Positions 19,796-33,835 of a DNA stretch of 64,000 nt are shown here, piece by piece (position 1 is the stretch's first letter; each line of letters starts with the position of its first letter). Under the pieces are notes generated by a model that was given only the letters and a program-made list of their open reading frames with translations, was not told the DNA's origin and made no database searches. Made by a program: the position numbers and the translations under genes. This stretch comes from Xenopus tropicalis (taxonomy: Eukaryota; Chordata; Amphibia; Anura; Pipidae), in assembly GCF_000004195.4 (NCBI RefSeq), contig NC_030683.2, positions 734,106 through 798,105 of the forward strand, given 5' to 3'.

Positions 19796-22060
19796 TAGAA
19801 AACATGAAGGAACGAGTAAACAAGAACTAGGAACAACAGGTCTTCAGGAACACTAGAACTACACCATAACTTGGACGAACACAAGTAACTAGAGTACAGG
19901 AACTTAGAAAACACAGGAACTAGAAACACAGGAACTAGGACACAGCGACTCCAACACAGGGACTCAGACACAGGGAATCAGACACACATAGAATATAGAA
20001 GCACTAGAACTAGGAGCACTGGCTCCCAAGAAGCACTAAGATATCTTAGAATACAGGATTCTCACACCCGAACACAAGAATAGGAACAATAAAGGAAGTT
20101 GAAACTCGGAAGAACTTGGTACATTATATCTCTAGGAACTAGGAATATCAAGAACAAGCATAACAAAGGATCTCGGTAACAGGAACTACAGTATCCCCAG
20201 AGAACCTCACGGAACACAGGAGCAATATGAGGACACAATTTCAGGAAATGCTAGGGTACAAACAGGAAGAACGAGAAAACTATATACGAACTCTACATAA
20301 AATATACGGCAATTGAAGTAAGGAACTAAGGAACACTAAAAAACTGAAACTATCACAGATCTTAGGACAGGGACTAGGTTAGGAGGCACAGTAGGAACTA
20401 AGGAAACCACATAGGGTAACCATCTGGACATATACAAACTGGGAACATGGGAGCTAGGAAGCGGCCAGGAAACTAGGAATATAGGGAACTTCCGCAAATG
20501 CAGTGAGAGTCTATAAACACAGAATTCACTAGAAAGCGGACCAGGAACCTAGTAAACACTTCAAATACACTAGGAACACCTAAGAAAGTAGGTGCACACC
20601 AGGAAACACGATATACAGAAGGCTAGGAACCACAGCGGAGAACAGTGCAAGGATACTACAAGGAATGTCGAAGAGAACTAGGACACAACAATTAGATAGT
20701 TAGCATGGCAAGATAACATAGTACACAGGAACTTATGGAAGCACTAGATACTAAGGAACGTATGAATCTCAGGAACACAAGATACTAAGAAACACAATGG
20801 ATCCTAGAACACAAAAACTAGGGCTGAACACTAGAACTAGGTGCTCCAGGCAACATAGATTTCACAGGAAGTCTAGGATACGAGGTCAGGAAAAGGAACA
20901 CACGAGGAACAAGGATATTCAAGAACTAGGAACCTGGCAACAATATGAGTTATTACAGACAAGAACTAGTTACACAGGGATACTTAGTGTGACACTAGAA
21001 ACTAGGAACTATAGATCTCAGGAAACACAAGAACTAAAAACAACAGGAATTCTCTAGAAACACAAGAATAGAAACACAAAGAGTCTAGGTGCAACAGGAA
21101 CTAGGAACAGGAGGAGCTAGAGGACACGAGGAACTAGGTTATACAGAGGAGCTAGGGAACACAGGAGACTGGATTGGACAAAGTGAGTCTAAGGTTGCAA
21201 GGCAGTGATATCCAGGAAACAGAGGAGCTAGGAACACTTCCGGAACTAGGAAACACAGGAGCTAGGAACACCAGGATAGCTCAGGCAAGAGGAGCTGAGG
21301 AAAACAGGAACTAGGAACACAGGAAGCTTAGACCAAAAGGACTTTGAATAGGCAGAGGAGCTAGGGAAAACACAAGGAATCTAGGAAAGCAGAGAGCTAG
21401 AGAACACAGGAACATGGACTGGAGAGTCTTAAGAGAGCGACAGGGAGACGTACGCAACAGAGGGTACTGGGAAGAACACATGGAACTAGGCACAGAGGAG
21501 ACCTAAAGAGACACAAGAGAACTAGGACAATGAGGAGCTAGGAACAAATCAAGAGAATAAGGAAGCGTAAGTAGGGCTATGGAACACAGGATATCTTAGG
21601 AACAGAGGAAGCCTAGGAATACAGAAACTAAGGTAACAGAGGAGCTATGGATACACAGAACCAAGGTAAAACAGAGCCCGAGCTAGAATCACAGGAATAT
21701 GGAACAAGAGAGCTAATAGAACCACGAGGAACTAGGAACTTGAGGAAGCTTAGGAACAACATGGAACTAGGAACCTGAATTACAGAGCTGAGGATATACA
21801 GGAACTAGGTATACAGAGAAAGCTTAGAAGCAGGGCTAGGCAACTAGGAACACGTAGCGCATCTAGGACACTTACAGGTCGGCCTTTAACAATTTTGGGT
21901 TCCAGACCGAGTTCCCTTTAACCTATGGAACTAGGAACACAAGGAAGCCTATGAACATCAGGGACACCTAAGAACATGAGGAAAATGGTAAAAGGGCTAC
22001 AGAACTAGAGGGAATGCAGGATACTCAAGAACTAGTAAACAGGAACCTCAGGGAACACCC
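19796..22060 (+). repeat. About 15-bp GGAACTAGGAACACA array, heavily degraded
   Basis: Recurrent GGAACTAGGAACACA words with insertions, deletions and substitutions throughout. Roughly 150 unit lengths. The right edge grades into unrelated noisy sequence near 21870-22110. Confidence 0.85.
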
Positions 22061-22119
22061 AGGGCCGAGCGTAATAACTCTCTGATCTGGTCAACTTCCT
22101 CACTACTTAGGGAACCATC

Positions 22120-24645
22120 AGATGGGCATATGCAGGGCCATTAAGGAGGCGAGAGTCATGGGAGGCCTACTTTAGAGAGCAATATGGTGTGTCCATTATG
22201 AGGCAGATTATGAGGTGGCACAACTTAGAGGCTAATTATCGCATAACAAATGCCATCTATGAGGCAATCTCTTAGGGCAGGCCATTATGGTGAGAGCAAA
22301 TATGTTGGTCCAATAAGAAGGCAAATGAGGGGCACATATAGGCAACATTGTAGAGGAGCATTAGAGGACAATAGGTGGTGGGCTTTCTAAAGCATGTTAC
22401 AACATCGGGTGGCCTATTAGAGGCCACCTATGGGCTCTTCCATTAGAATTGCTAATACCTGGGCGCGCAATTAGAGGCCCAATATGGGTCCGAGGTTAGA
22501 AGCCAATAGTGGGGCCATAAAGAGGTAAGGTACTAGGGGGGCCATAGAGGCAACCTATCCAAGAGGACTCATTGCGGGCGTCCTATTTAGAGGTCACATC
22601 ACTCGCGCGCATCTCACGCCTAATTTATGCGGGGCCATTTAGAGTCTCAATATCGGGTATTAGAGCTAATATGTGTGCGGCCATTTTTAGAGTGCAATAT
22701 TTTGGGGCCCATCTCACCGCACAGAGCAATTCCATGGGGCCATCCAAGAGGCAAATAAGTGTGCCGGCCATTAGGGTCAATGGGGCCATCTAAGAGCAAC
22801 TTTATGGGCACGAGTTATGTATGCATAAAGACTGCCGGAGGCGGGCCATTAGATGGCATATGGGCCATTAGAGGCATATGGGCCATTAGAGCTAATATGG
22901 GGGCCATTAGAGCAATATGGGCCATTTGAGCTAATATGGGGGCGCATTAGAGGGCAATATGGGCCATTAGGAGATAACCTATTGGGGGCCATAATCAAGG
23001 CAATATCGGCTAGAGGGGTTCGCTCCCATTGGGCTGAGCCATTAGAAGGCAATAACTGGGGCCATTAGAGCTAAATATGGGGGACATTAAGGCAAATATG
23101 GGCCATTAGAGCTCTACCACTCACGCCGCGCGCACTCTCCAGCACTGCCGCAAATATTGGGTGGCCATAAGAGGCGCAAACTATAAGGTTTTGGGGTTGG
23201 GGCCATAGTAAGATGGACCCATCACTGTGAGAACATTAGAGCTAATATGTGTGGGGACATAAGAAAGAGTTAGACACATATCGGGGGGACCCATTAAGAC
23301 CGAGCAATAGGCTGGGCCATAATAGATGCTTATATATGGGGGGCTCATGAAGGATGGCATATGAGGGGTCCATGGTAGAGGCAATAGTGGCGCTCCATTA
23401 GGCTAATATTCGTCAGGGGCCATTAGGAGGCAATATCCGGGCCATTAGAGCTAATTATGGTGGAGCGCCATTGTAGAGGCAATAGGTGCGGGAGTCCAAT
23501 GAAGTACGGCAATAAGGTGGGGGGCGGCATTTACGACAGGCATATTTACTGTGGGCCATTAGAAAAGCCTTAATAGGTCTCGGGGGCCATTAGGGCACCC
23601 ATATGGAGTCCATATATAGAGGCGTAATATAGTGAGGGCATTAGAGGGCAATATGGGACATCTTGTAAAATGCTAATAATGGGGGGCCATAAGAGGTAAT
23701 TATCGGCGGAGCGCCATTGAGGCAAATATGAGACGCCATTTAGAGCTAATAAATGCTAGGGCGCGGCATTAAAAGAGGCAATATGGAGCCATGTGAGAGC
23801 TAGAGGTATGAAGAGACCATTAGAGGCATATGTGGGCCATTGGATTGCTAATATGGGGTGCCTATGGAGGGAGAGGTTAAATAATGAGGAGGGCCAGTAG
23901 AGGCAATAATGGCATTAAGAGATAATTCGGGTGCCGAAATTAGACCAGGTCAATTATGGGCCATTAGGAGGCTACCACTAGAGGTGCCATTAGAAGGCAA
24001 TTAAAGAGGCCATTAGAGATATAAATATGGAGGGTCCAATTGAAGCTAATATGCAACCATTAGAAGCTAATTAATGGGCCATTAGAGTGCAAAATAATGA
24101 GGGCCATTAGATGGCAATATGGTGCTATTAGAGGCAATTAGTGGGGCCGGATTGATCGGCAATATTAGGGGTCCATGTGAGGTAGCTAATATATGGTAGG
24201 CATTCAGAGGCATATAATGTGGCCCTTTAGTAGCTTAAGGTATTGGGAGGACCAATAAAGAAAGGCAATAATGTGGGGGCCATTAGAGCTAGATACTGGG
24301 TCCATTAGATGTATCTATATTGGGGAGGCCGAATTAGATGGTCACATATTGGTGCCTATTATGTATTGACTAATATGGGGGCATTAGAGGCTATATGGGC
24401 ATTAGGACTTATAGGGGGAGGCTATGAGTGCAATATGGGCCATTAGCATGCAGATTGAGGCCATTTTATAGAGCTAATTATGGGAGGCCTAGAGAGGCAC
24501 ATGTGCCATTAGAGCTAATAGTGGAGCCATTAGAGCTAATGACTAGGACTTTTTATATAGAAGAGACAAGTATGGCAGGAAGACGCAATAGAGTAGAGGT
24601 CGGCAATAATGGGGGCCATTAGGGCAACATATGGGATACATGGGT
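22120..24645 (+). repeat. About 20-bp GGGGCCATTAGAGGCAATAT array, heavily degraded
   Basis: The cleanest copies are at 22850-22930 (GGGCCATTAGAGGCATAT). Elsewhere indels fall every few bases. Two versions, GAGGCAATAT and GAGCTAATAT, alternate. Confidence 0.88.
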
Positions 24646-24649
24646 CCTA

Positions 24650-24950
24650 GACGTTAGGGGGCTGGAGGGGGAATAGCGAAGGCAAGTTCTGCCATCTTGT
24701 TCTCGCCGCAGTGCCTCTATGTTGCGCTTTTAGCCTATATAAGCTTCAGCCGCTTATATAACGGGAAAGATCACAGACCGTCTAAAGTTGATCTATTGTA
24801 ATATGAGTCTTTCGCCACATTCAGTCCGCCGATCCGCACTAAAACAAACGCCCCAGGCCGGCTGACGCTTAATGTTTGTTAGGTCCAAGGAGATTGACAC
24901 AAACCCGTATATGTGGGTAGAAGCTGCGCGCCTCTTTGGTGACATCATGC
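24650..24950. other. Unassigned transition sequence
   Basis: Neither the preceding nor the following array unit is obvious here. No gene signal. Confidence 0.35.
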
Positions 24951-25865
24951 ATAGGTGAGCGTTCTGAATCCATGACTTCACGTTGAGTGTACTTTCCCAA
25001 AGAGGAAAGATCGGAATTTTGGGTACCCATAGATATAATTATACTTTAACGTTCCCTGGATTGTGCGGCTATAGGGCGTACACTGGGGGGCCTAAACCCT
25101 GTCCGTTACTGACCACTGCTAGTCCCATCCTTATTTTTCTTATGCACATTCTTGTGATCAGCCACATTGCCTGCCCAGATGTCTTACACAAGCAGGTATT
25201 CCACCTTAATGCCAAGTTGAGTGGCCAAGACGTTGCGGAGCCCAGAACCTGGAGGCGCTTGCTAAAGCTGAAGCACTAACGAGCCATATCTTTGGTGTCA
25301 GGTTCACCATGGCAAAGCTCGGCCGCACTCTGCATACAGCAAATAAGTGGGTACATTTTGAGGCACATGTTTCCGCCCTATGCAACCCTGGTGCATACTG
25401 GCCTTTTACGGATCTACGCTTCATTCTTGTCCTCTTTCAGTCTTTCCGCGGCCTCTTCCGGTGAGCGACTTCTCACAGGGTCTCTCACCGTATGCATACG
25501 TGTGGGGGACTACAATCTTGGCCTTTACATGACGGCTGGGTAAAGCATACTCTTGTCTGCAGCTTGCTCTCGCCTTAGCGACTGAGTTAGAAGTACGCGA
25601 CCGGATTGACACTGGGCATAGAACTGTGCCTTTTACTGACTATGGGGAGAGGAGTGGGCCATTCTGTCTCAGCTTCCACTGCGGCTTCCAGAAGGCCAGA
25701 GAGATGTTTCCCAAGCCTATGCACAAGCGTGGGGCAAACCTTGGCCTCTTTACTATGAAGCGAAGCCATTCTTTTGTCTCAGTTCCTGAACGCCAGGGGC
25801 ACGACACAGTTCCTCACCTATGGCCAACTGGCTGCCAACTGGATCCATGACGGAGGATGAGGTGT
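24951..25865 (+). repeat. Diverged about 110-bp tandem repeat (candidate)
   Basis: A GGCCTTTTAC-like anchor recurs near 25400, 25520, 25628 and 25742, each followed after 20-45 bp by TTCTTGTC or TTCTGTCTCAG. Each is preceded by CTATGCA..CGTG.GG or a related block. Two weaker copies may lie before 25300. Copies are far more diverged than in the neighbouring arrays. Confidence 0.45.
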
Positions 25866-25899
25866 CTTGTATTTATATCTGGGAAGTTTTCCCTTATTA

Positions 25900-28800
25900 C
25901 CATATTGGTCCCATCCCAAGTAAACGTCCTTGTGATTCTAACATCTCTAACCCCTGGATGTCATGGTCGCGAATCTGCCCGCCTAAATGCTTGTAACTCA
26001 CTCTCCAATTACTTCTAACAACCCCAGCGTTCTAGGAATGCTGGTAACTTCCTCCCAAATCTTCTAGGGGACCTCCCTGCTGAGGCATCTTCCTACCCCT
26101 AAATTTCTAAATCCCCTTTCTTTTTTCTACTGCCCCTAAAATCTCTACACTGCTCCCTAAACTCTCGGTACTCGCCCCCAGATCTCTAACCCCCCTAAAT
26201 CTGCTACTCCGCGGAACCCAACATCTTCATGCTATACTCCGTCAGGGTCCTCCCCCAACATCCTACTGGCATCGCGGAACCCAGATCTCTGACTATCACG
26301 CTCATTTATCATTTCTGGGCCATTCCCGCAAAATAGCGTCTGGTTATTATCTCAGCTGTTTGAATGATCTCTAACACAAATCTCTAACGGTCGGCACGTA
26401 TGTTAGTGGCGGCAAATTATTGCGACCATAACATCAGGCCAGCCAAATCACCTAACTCGCTTATGATCATCATTTCCGCCAGCTCGTACGGACTATTTAC
26501 ATTTCTCTGAACGAGGTAGCATCTTTTCTCCAGATATCCTACACACTAGCGACAGAGATCTCTCTAAACAGTCTGAATAACGTAAGCCCATATGGCCAAA
26601 TTCTCTATATATCCTCCGCGCTGACCACATGTCGCATAACAGCCCGCATTCCCTTAAATCGTCTAGGACTTCCAATGACCAAATGTCTCTAACCCCTCGC
26701 CCCTAAAACATCTGTAACTCCCCAATAGCTCTAGAATTCCCTAGGAATCAATCCTACCCTCCCTTGTAAAGGCATAGGGTGATCTCTAACTCTGTCTCCC
26801 AACATCTCTTACGATGTCCTGCGTAATCTTGAGCTCCCAAATTATATGGTCACTATGCTCCTCTCGATCATTCACTTCCGACAAGTGACGTGCCCAATCT
26901 CTAACCTCGCTCGCCCAAAGTCTACTATACTCGCTGATATTCTCTACTCTTCAAATTCATCCTAACCCATACTTTACCAAAGTCTGCTACGCTCTCTCTT
27001 AATCCCAATATCCTTCTCCTTGCCTACAAGGATTTCTCGTAATACGTAGTCGTCACCGTGCCAATCATCATCTCAATTCAGAATCTTATCGCCTCTCCGA
27101 TATCGATTTCCTTTCCCCCCAATCTCTTAACGAGTAGGTTTTGATCCTCGTTACTCTGCCTACTATCCAACCCGCTGGGATCATTCACATGCTCTCCATA
27201 CCTAGTTGTTGTTATCTACATCTCTACTTACCCGTCTCTCTCTACATCATTCTATTACCAGTAATACACATCTTCTCTCTCCTAATGATTGCTCCTTAAG
27301 ATTCCCCTGATATGGTCCGCGTCATCACACGCGACCCCTACAAATCATCTCATCCCCAAGCATCTGATATATCCTTGCCTTGATTTTACATTATACTAGC
27401 CATATACTGTGAGCATCCCCTATATTCTCGTAGACTTTCCTGAATGGCATCCTCTCATCTCATAAAATCATCTACTCCCAGAGACATTACTTCTTAATTC
27501 TCAAAGCTACCCCCGTGGATCATCTACTTCCCAGAATTTGATTTATAGCAAGGACGCCTAGAATTCCAATTTGCCAATAGAGTCTCTAAACTTCCCTTGA
27601 ATATTACCGTGTTATCCTCTGCCACATAATCTCCTCTTAACTCTCTCTGTTCCAATTCCACACCCCAATATCTCCTAATCTGCTGATCAGTTCTTTCATC
27701 CCCATAGATCTCTAAACACCTCATCCTATACCCAACTATATCTGTACATTTCGACGCACAAACCTATAATATTCCCTTAAGTGACTGATATGGTATACCT
27801 GCCTGAAATAACCCACCCGCATCTTTAACTTCCCCCAGATCTCGTCCTCTGATCATATACATCCCCCAAAATCCTCTACATAACCTTCTCATCTCCCGCA
27901 ACCTGGCCACACATATATTCCTCACTGCGCCAAATCTCTAACTCGCTCTGAGTTGTTTCTATCATTCCTAGGTCCCCACCCTATAATCTCTAACATCGCC
28001 ATGGGATCATTTAGTCCTAGCTTTAGAAACACACCCTATAATCTAGTGACTCCACTCGCCCCAAATCTATCTAACCTTCTGCTATTATCAGTCGCGTGCC
28101 GGAGCTAATATCCTACTCTTTTCCAGAATGCTGCCAATCATCATCACTGGATACACTTCACCTAAACTCAATAGCGTGGTACCTCCCAAAAACCACCAAA
28201 TCTGTTAACCTTCGTTTCCCAAGTCATTATCCCTCCCACTCCAAAATTTGGCGCTAAACTCTTATATCCCTCTTAAATCTCTAGATACTATCCTATATAT
28301 AATACTCCCTAGCACATCATATCATTCTATACAACTCCTATGCTGTATTACAGTTCTTGTGTTCATTCGCTCATCCCCCCCATAAAATCTCTGAGACATC
28401 CCATTAAGTTCATCAAATCTCTAAACTCCTGATCATTCCTCTTCCCCCCCAAAAGTCTTGCTAGGAAGCCCCCCATAAATCTGCTAACTCCTGAATCATT
28501 CTTACATCGCGGCCGACCTCAAAATCTCTAAGCTCTCGCTCCCGAAATCTTTATACTTCTTGATCATTTATCCCTATGGACCCGCACCAAAAAAATGATA
28601 ACCTAAACTCGCATCCAAATCTCTAACTTCTCCCATAAATCATTCTTCCCCGGACACCCATAAATCTTAACATTTCCCATATCTCTAACGCTCCAGTGAT
28701 TCCCATAATCCGGTAGGACTAGACCAAGATCTGTGCCCATATTCCCCCAGATCTCGACTCTCACATCTCCTGATCTGAGCATTTTTTCCTCTTGCGCACT

Positions 28801-31345
28801 CTAAATAGGTCTGTATACTCCTCGCGACACTAAAATCTACGTAAACTCTCTGACCTCATTCGCTCTCTCTCTCGCCCTAACTAATCTCTGAACTTCCCCA
28901 AAATACTATCTAACTCCACGACCTACCTACTGATCATTAATCCTTACCTTTGCCGGAATGCCACCTAATCATAACCATAACTCAATCCCTGATCTTTTAC
29001 CTTCTTGGGCTTCCTCTAAGGTCTAAACTCCCCCAAACTCTCTAATCGCCCTCAAATAACTTCGTAACCCCGCCGGAAATGTACTACACTCTCTTGAATC
29101 ATTCTCTCCTAAATCGTCTAACTGCCACGCCAAATTTCTAACTCCGCCTACCACACCTGAAGATCATCCCTGCCTATCCTCCCACTTTAAACATCGTCAG
29201 AGCGCTCGCGCATGAATTCATTCCTCTTCTCCCACATGCTTCTAGGACTTCTTATATATCACTGCAATCATTTTGTCGTCTCCACCTAAATCTGTAACTC
29301 CCCATCTCTCTTATATAATAGAGAATACCTACTCTCGCTCATTCTAACTCCCACTTTTACTCGTGATGCATTCTTCCCCATCTCTAAGCTCCCCCCAAAT
29401 CTCTAACTCCCTTCATTTCCATTCCTCCCCGCAAAAATCTCTAACTCCCCCCAAATCTTTACTCGTGATCATTCCTCCCCAAAATCTCTAACTACCCCCC
29501 AAATCTCTACCCTGATCATTCCTCCCCCCCAAATCCCTAACTCCCCCCAAATCTCGTAAATCTCCTGATCATTCCTGCCCCCCAAAATCCCTCTAACTCC
29601 CCCAAATTTTAAACTGCGTGATCATGTCTCCCCAAAATCTGCTAACTCCTTCCCAAATTCTCTAATCTGTCATTCCCTCCCCCCAAATCTCTAACTCCCC
29701 CGAAATCTCTTAAACTCCTGATGCATTCCTAGCCTCTAAAATCTGTAACTCCCCCCAAACTGTCTAAACTCCTGATCATTCCCTCTCGCCCTAAACTCTA
29801 ACTCCCCCAAATCCTCTAACTCCCCACCGCACCTGATACAGCCCCTGGCCCCCTAAATCTCTAACTCCTAGATCATTCCTACTTCCCCAAAATCTTTTCC
29901 CCCAATCTCTAACCTTCCCAAATCTGTAACTCCCCCAAAATGTCTACTCCTGATCATTCCTCTCCCCCAATCACTTATACTCCACCAATCTCTAACTCCT
30001 GATCAATTCCTACCCCTAAAATCTGTAAAACTCTCCCAAATGTCTAACTCCCTGATCATATCCCTCCCACCCATCTCTAACTCCCCCCAAATCTCTAACT
30101 CCCGATCATTCGCTAACCCTAAATCTGTAAACTCCCCCCTAAATCTCTACTCCTGATCGTTTACCCTTTACCCCTAACTGTAAATCCCCCCAAATGCTCT
30201 AACATCCTGATCATTCCTCTCCCCCAAATATCTAACTCCCCCAAAATTCTAACTCCCCCCTCCAGCCTGATCATCCCTGCCCCAAATCTCTAACTCTTGA
30301 TCATTTCCTACCCTAAATCTGTTAACTCCCCCAAATGTCTAATCGCTGATCATTCTACCCGCAAATCTCTAACTCACCCCACCTGATCATACCCTGCCGC
30401 CCCAATCTCTAACTCCTGCCTGATCATTACTACCCTAAATCTGTAACTCCCACCAAAATGTCTAACTCCCTGATCATTCTTAAACCTCAGTTCCAAAATC
30501 TCGTTAAACTCCCCCCAAATCTCTAACTCACCCCCCACTTGATCATCCCTGCGTCCCGTAATTCTCTAACTCCTGATCCATTCCTCATCTCCCCCAAATC
30601 TGTAAACTCCCGCCCAATCTCTAACTCTTGTATTCGGATTCCTCTCCCCCATCTCTACTCCCCCAAATTCTGTAAACTCCCCCCCAAATGTCTAACTCCT
30701 GATCATTTCTCTCCCCCAGAGCAAATCTCCTAAATCCCCCCAAATCTGTAACTCCCCCCAAATGCTACCTCCTGAATCATTCCTCTTCCACTAAACCCCA
30801 AAATCTCTAACGGCGCGCCCAAAATCTGTAACTCCCCCCAAAATGTCTAACTCCTTGATCATGTCTCTCCCCAAAATCTGTAACTCCCCCCAAATACTGT
30901 AACTCCCCCAAATGTCTACTCTCTGATCATTCCTATCTCCCCCCTTTATCTCTCTCCCCAAATCTGTAACTCCCCCAAATGGTCTAACTCCCTGTCATGG
31001 TCCTCTCCCCCAAAATCTCTAACTCTCCCTGTCTACTTCCTGAGCAATGTTCTCTCGCACAAAATCTCTAACTCCCGTCCCTCTGTAACTCCTGATCATT
31101 CCTCCCCCTCCCAAAATCTCTAACCGCCCCCTCTCTACCCCCCAAATCTGTACTCCTAATCATTCCTATCCCCCAAATCTCTAACTCACCCCACAAATCT
31201 CTATACTCATCATTCCTTTCCCCCTCTCTCTTCCCCCCGCCTGATCATTCCTTTCCCCAAATCTCTAACTCCCCACGCCCTGATTTATTCCTTTCCCCTA
31301 AATCTCTAACTCCCACTGCCTGATCAATTTCCTTTGCCCCGTCGC
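25900..31345 (+). repeat. About 30-bp array: CCCCCAAATCTCTAACTC with TGATCATTCCT
   Basis: Units combine CCCCCAAATCTCTAACTC or AAATCTGTAACTC with CTGATCATTCCT (BclI site). From 25.9 to about 29.3 kb the unit is barely legible through indels; from 29.35 to 31.3 kb it is much cleaner. This is the longest array left of the 33-bp one. Confidence 0.9.
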
Positions 31346-31920
31346 ACGATCCGTGAGTCCCAATCACTCACAACGGGGGGCCATACAATGAGACGTGGAC
31401 AAACACAGTTATTCTTGCTCTCCATGTGACGGATGCTCTCAAGTGACAGGTATATGTCTCCGGCAGTAAGAGGTCTCGTGTGACAGGCGGTTGTTGGTTC
31501 CGCGCTCTCAGTGTATGGGGGGATTGGTGGGACTGGTGGGACTGGGTGAAACTGGTGGAAGATACAGGGAAGGCCCGGTTCCTATGGATTTGGTTCCTTT
31601 CTCACTGGACCTGGGCTGCCTGTTCTCCTGGTGCTTCTGGGAATGTCCGGCATTGACCCACCAAGGAGAACCCTGGCACCGTACCAACAGAGCCCCTGGT
31701 GAGTCCTTCAGGGCCATTTACTCATTTGTTTTCTTACTCCCCATTGGCTTGAGCAAGGGCCGCGTGACTGCAGGAGCTGCCATGTTGCCGGCCTTGTGTA
31801 GGTAAGGTGGGAGACACAGAAGGGGTTTAGGGAATGAAGTTTGGTAGGTATTTTCTCCAGACTTTCCTGGGGCCCGAGTGGCCCTGTAGGTCTCACAAGA
31901 AGACCCTGGCTGGCTCTGGG
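31346..31920. other. Single-copy-looking island between arrays
   Basis: Sequence quality looks normal. A short ATG-initiated segment (31643-31698) ends at a GTGAGT donor, and a 29-bp segment 31773-31801 lies between CTGCAG and GTAAGG. No family is recognised. It could be a non-coding spacer. Confidence 0.35.
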
Positions 31921-32480
31921 AGTCCTTGCTGGACCTATGGAGGGGGGGTCCTTTGCTGACCTATGGAGGGGGGTCCTTGCTGGAGCGCTATGGAGGGGGG
32001 GCTTGCTGGACCTATGGAGGGGGTCCTGCTGGACCTATGGAGGGGGGTCCTTGCTGGAGCCTTGGAGGGGGTTCCTTGCTGGACGCTATGGAGGGGGGGG
32101 CCTTGCTGGACCTATGGAGGGGGGCCTTGCTGGACCTATGGAGGGGGTCCTTGCTGGTACCTATGGAGGGGGGTCGCTTGCTGACCTATGGAGGGGGGGC
32201 CTTGCTGGAACGCTATGGAGGGGGTCCTTGCTGACCTATGAGGGGGTCCTTGCTGGAGCCATGGAGGGGGGTCCTTGCTGGAGCTATGGAAGGGGGGGGC
32301 CTTGCGCCTATGGAGGGGGGTCCTTGCCTGGAACGCTATGGAGGGGGGGCCCTTGCTGGACCTATGGAGGGGGGCCTTGCTGGACTATGGAGGGGGGGCC
32401 TTGCTGGACCTATGGAGGGGGTCCTTGCTGTGACCTATGGAGGGGGGCTCTTGCTGGACCTATGGAAAGGGGGTCTCCCT
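31921..32480 (+). repeat. 25-bp minisatellite
   Basis: The unit is CTTGCTGGACCTATGGAGGG plus GGGTC, about 22 copies with variable G-run lengths and GACGC/GAGCC variants. Confidence 0.94.
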
Positions 32481-32610
32481 ATGGGACCTTTTGTTCACCG
32501 GGAACCTTTGGTCTCTGTGATTACAAACAATAATTATGGAAGGAAACCCGATCCGCATGGCGGAGTTTCGCTCTGCCACAGGGATTTAACATTTCCATGG
32601 AGCCCTGGCA
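32481..32610. other. Spacer between two arrays
   Basis: Unique 130-bp sequence with an open frame but no recognised domain. It ends at the first unit of the next array. Confidence 0.4.
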
Positions 32611-33605
32611 TTAAAGGGGCATCAGGGTGAGTAAATATGTGTATGGGGGGGGCAATAGGAAAGAGATACGTGCCCCAGTGGTGCGGACAAGGAGTGGGCT
32701 GAAGGTACTGGTATACGACTTCTGCAAATAACCATGAATATGGGGCATCAGAGTGAGTAAATTGTGTATGGGGGGGCAATAGGAGAAGAGATATGCCCCA
32801 GTTGTGGCCAGGACAAGGAAGTGGTGCTGAAGGTACTGGTACCAACTCTGGCAAATAACCATGAATATGGGGCATCAGAAGTGAAAGTAAATTTTATGTG
32901 TATGGGGGTGTGGCAATTAGGAAAGAGATAAACTGCCCGCTAAGTGTGGCAGGACAAGGAGTCGGGCTGAAGTGTTGGACTGGTACCAGGTGACTCTGAC
33001 TAAGGGGCAAATCACCAAGGATTATGGGGCATCAGAGTAGAGAAAATATGTGTATGGGGGGGCATGGAAGGTACTGCCCCAAGTGGTGGCAGGACAAGGT
33101 GAGTTGGGCTTCGAAGGTAACTGGTACTCGTGCTCTGGGGCAAGAATAACCAGAGATTGATGGGGCAATCAGAGTAGAGTAAATAATGTGTATAGGGGGG
33201 GCAATAGAAAAGAGATACTGCCCTCCCAGATGTGGAAGGACAAGGCAGTGGGCTGAAAAGGTACTGGGTTACGCAGAAATCGCTCTGGGGCAAATTAACG
33301 GCGCGAATTATGGGGCATCAAGAGTGAGCTAAATATGTGGTATGGGGGGGGCAAATAGGAGAAGAGATACTGCCCAGTGTGGCAGGACAGGAGGCCAGTG
33401 GGGCGACGGTCTGCGTCCTAGGCGCAGTTGTGACTCTGGGCAAATAAGGCAAATTATGGGGCAATCAGAGTGAGTAAATAGTGTATGGGGGGGCAATGGA
33501 AAGAGATACGCCCCAGTGTGGGCAGGACAAGGAAGTGGGCCTAAAGTACTGGTACGTAGGGACTATGACTAAGGGCAATAACCTGAATATGGGGCATTTA
33601 TGAGA
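32611..33605 (+). repeat. About 120-155-bp tandem repeat, about 7.5 copies
   Basis: GGGGCATCAGAGTGAGTAAA-type starts occur near 32617, 32738, 32870, 33026, 33155, 33310, 33450 and 33591. Inside each come GTGTATGGGGGG, GAGATACTGCCCCAG, CAGGACAAGG and a CTGGTAC element. The first two units are clean; later ones have many indels. Confidence 0.93.
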
Positions 33606-33835
33606 CGAACAATATCGGATCTCTGTTGTGCGCTGTGAGACCAGGGTTGGTTCTGATTGGCAAGAGGCCACTGCCGGGGGCTATATGGAACCCAATATCA
33701 CAGAACCGAAGGTTCACCAAAGATCTGATATAACAGGAAAGTCCATCCCCGGTGCTGCTCATTAGCTCACAGGGAATGTTGCAACCATTATTGTAGCTGA
33801 GAAGAAACAACCCAGTAACTACATCCAAGTCATCT

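Noticed and set aside
22853..23068. Open frame of GPLEAYGPLELIWG repeats
   Set aside because: It is the cleanest stretch of the 20-bp GGGGCCATTAGAGGCAATAT array, not a gene.
24983..25279. 98-codon frame in the 25-kb island
   Set aside because: No recognisable family. The island shows signs of a diverged tandem repeat instead.
31643..31801. Small exons with GTGAGT and GTAAGG donors
   Set aside because: Segments of 56 and 29 bp without domain, conservation or partner exons; chance donors are expected at this rate.
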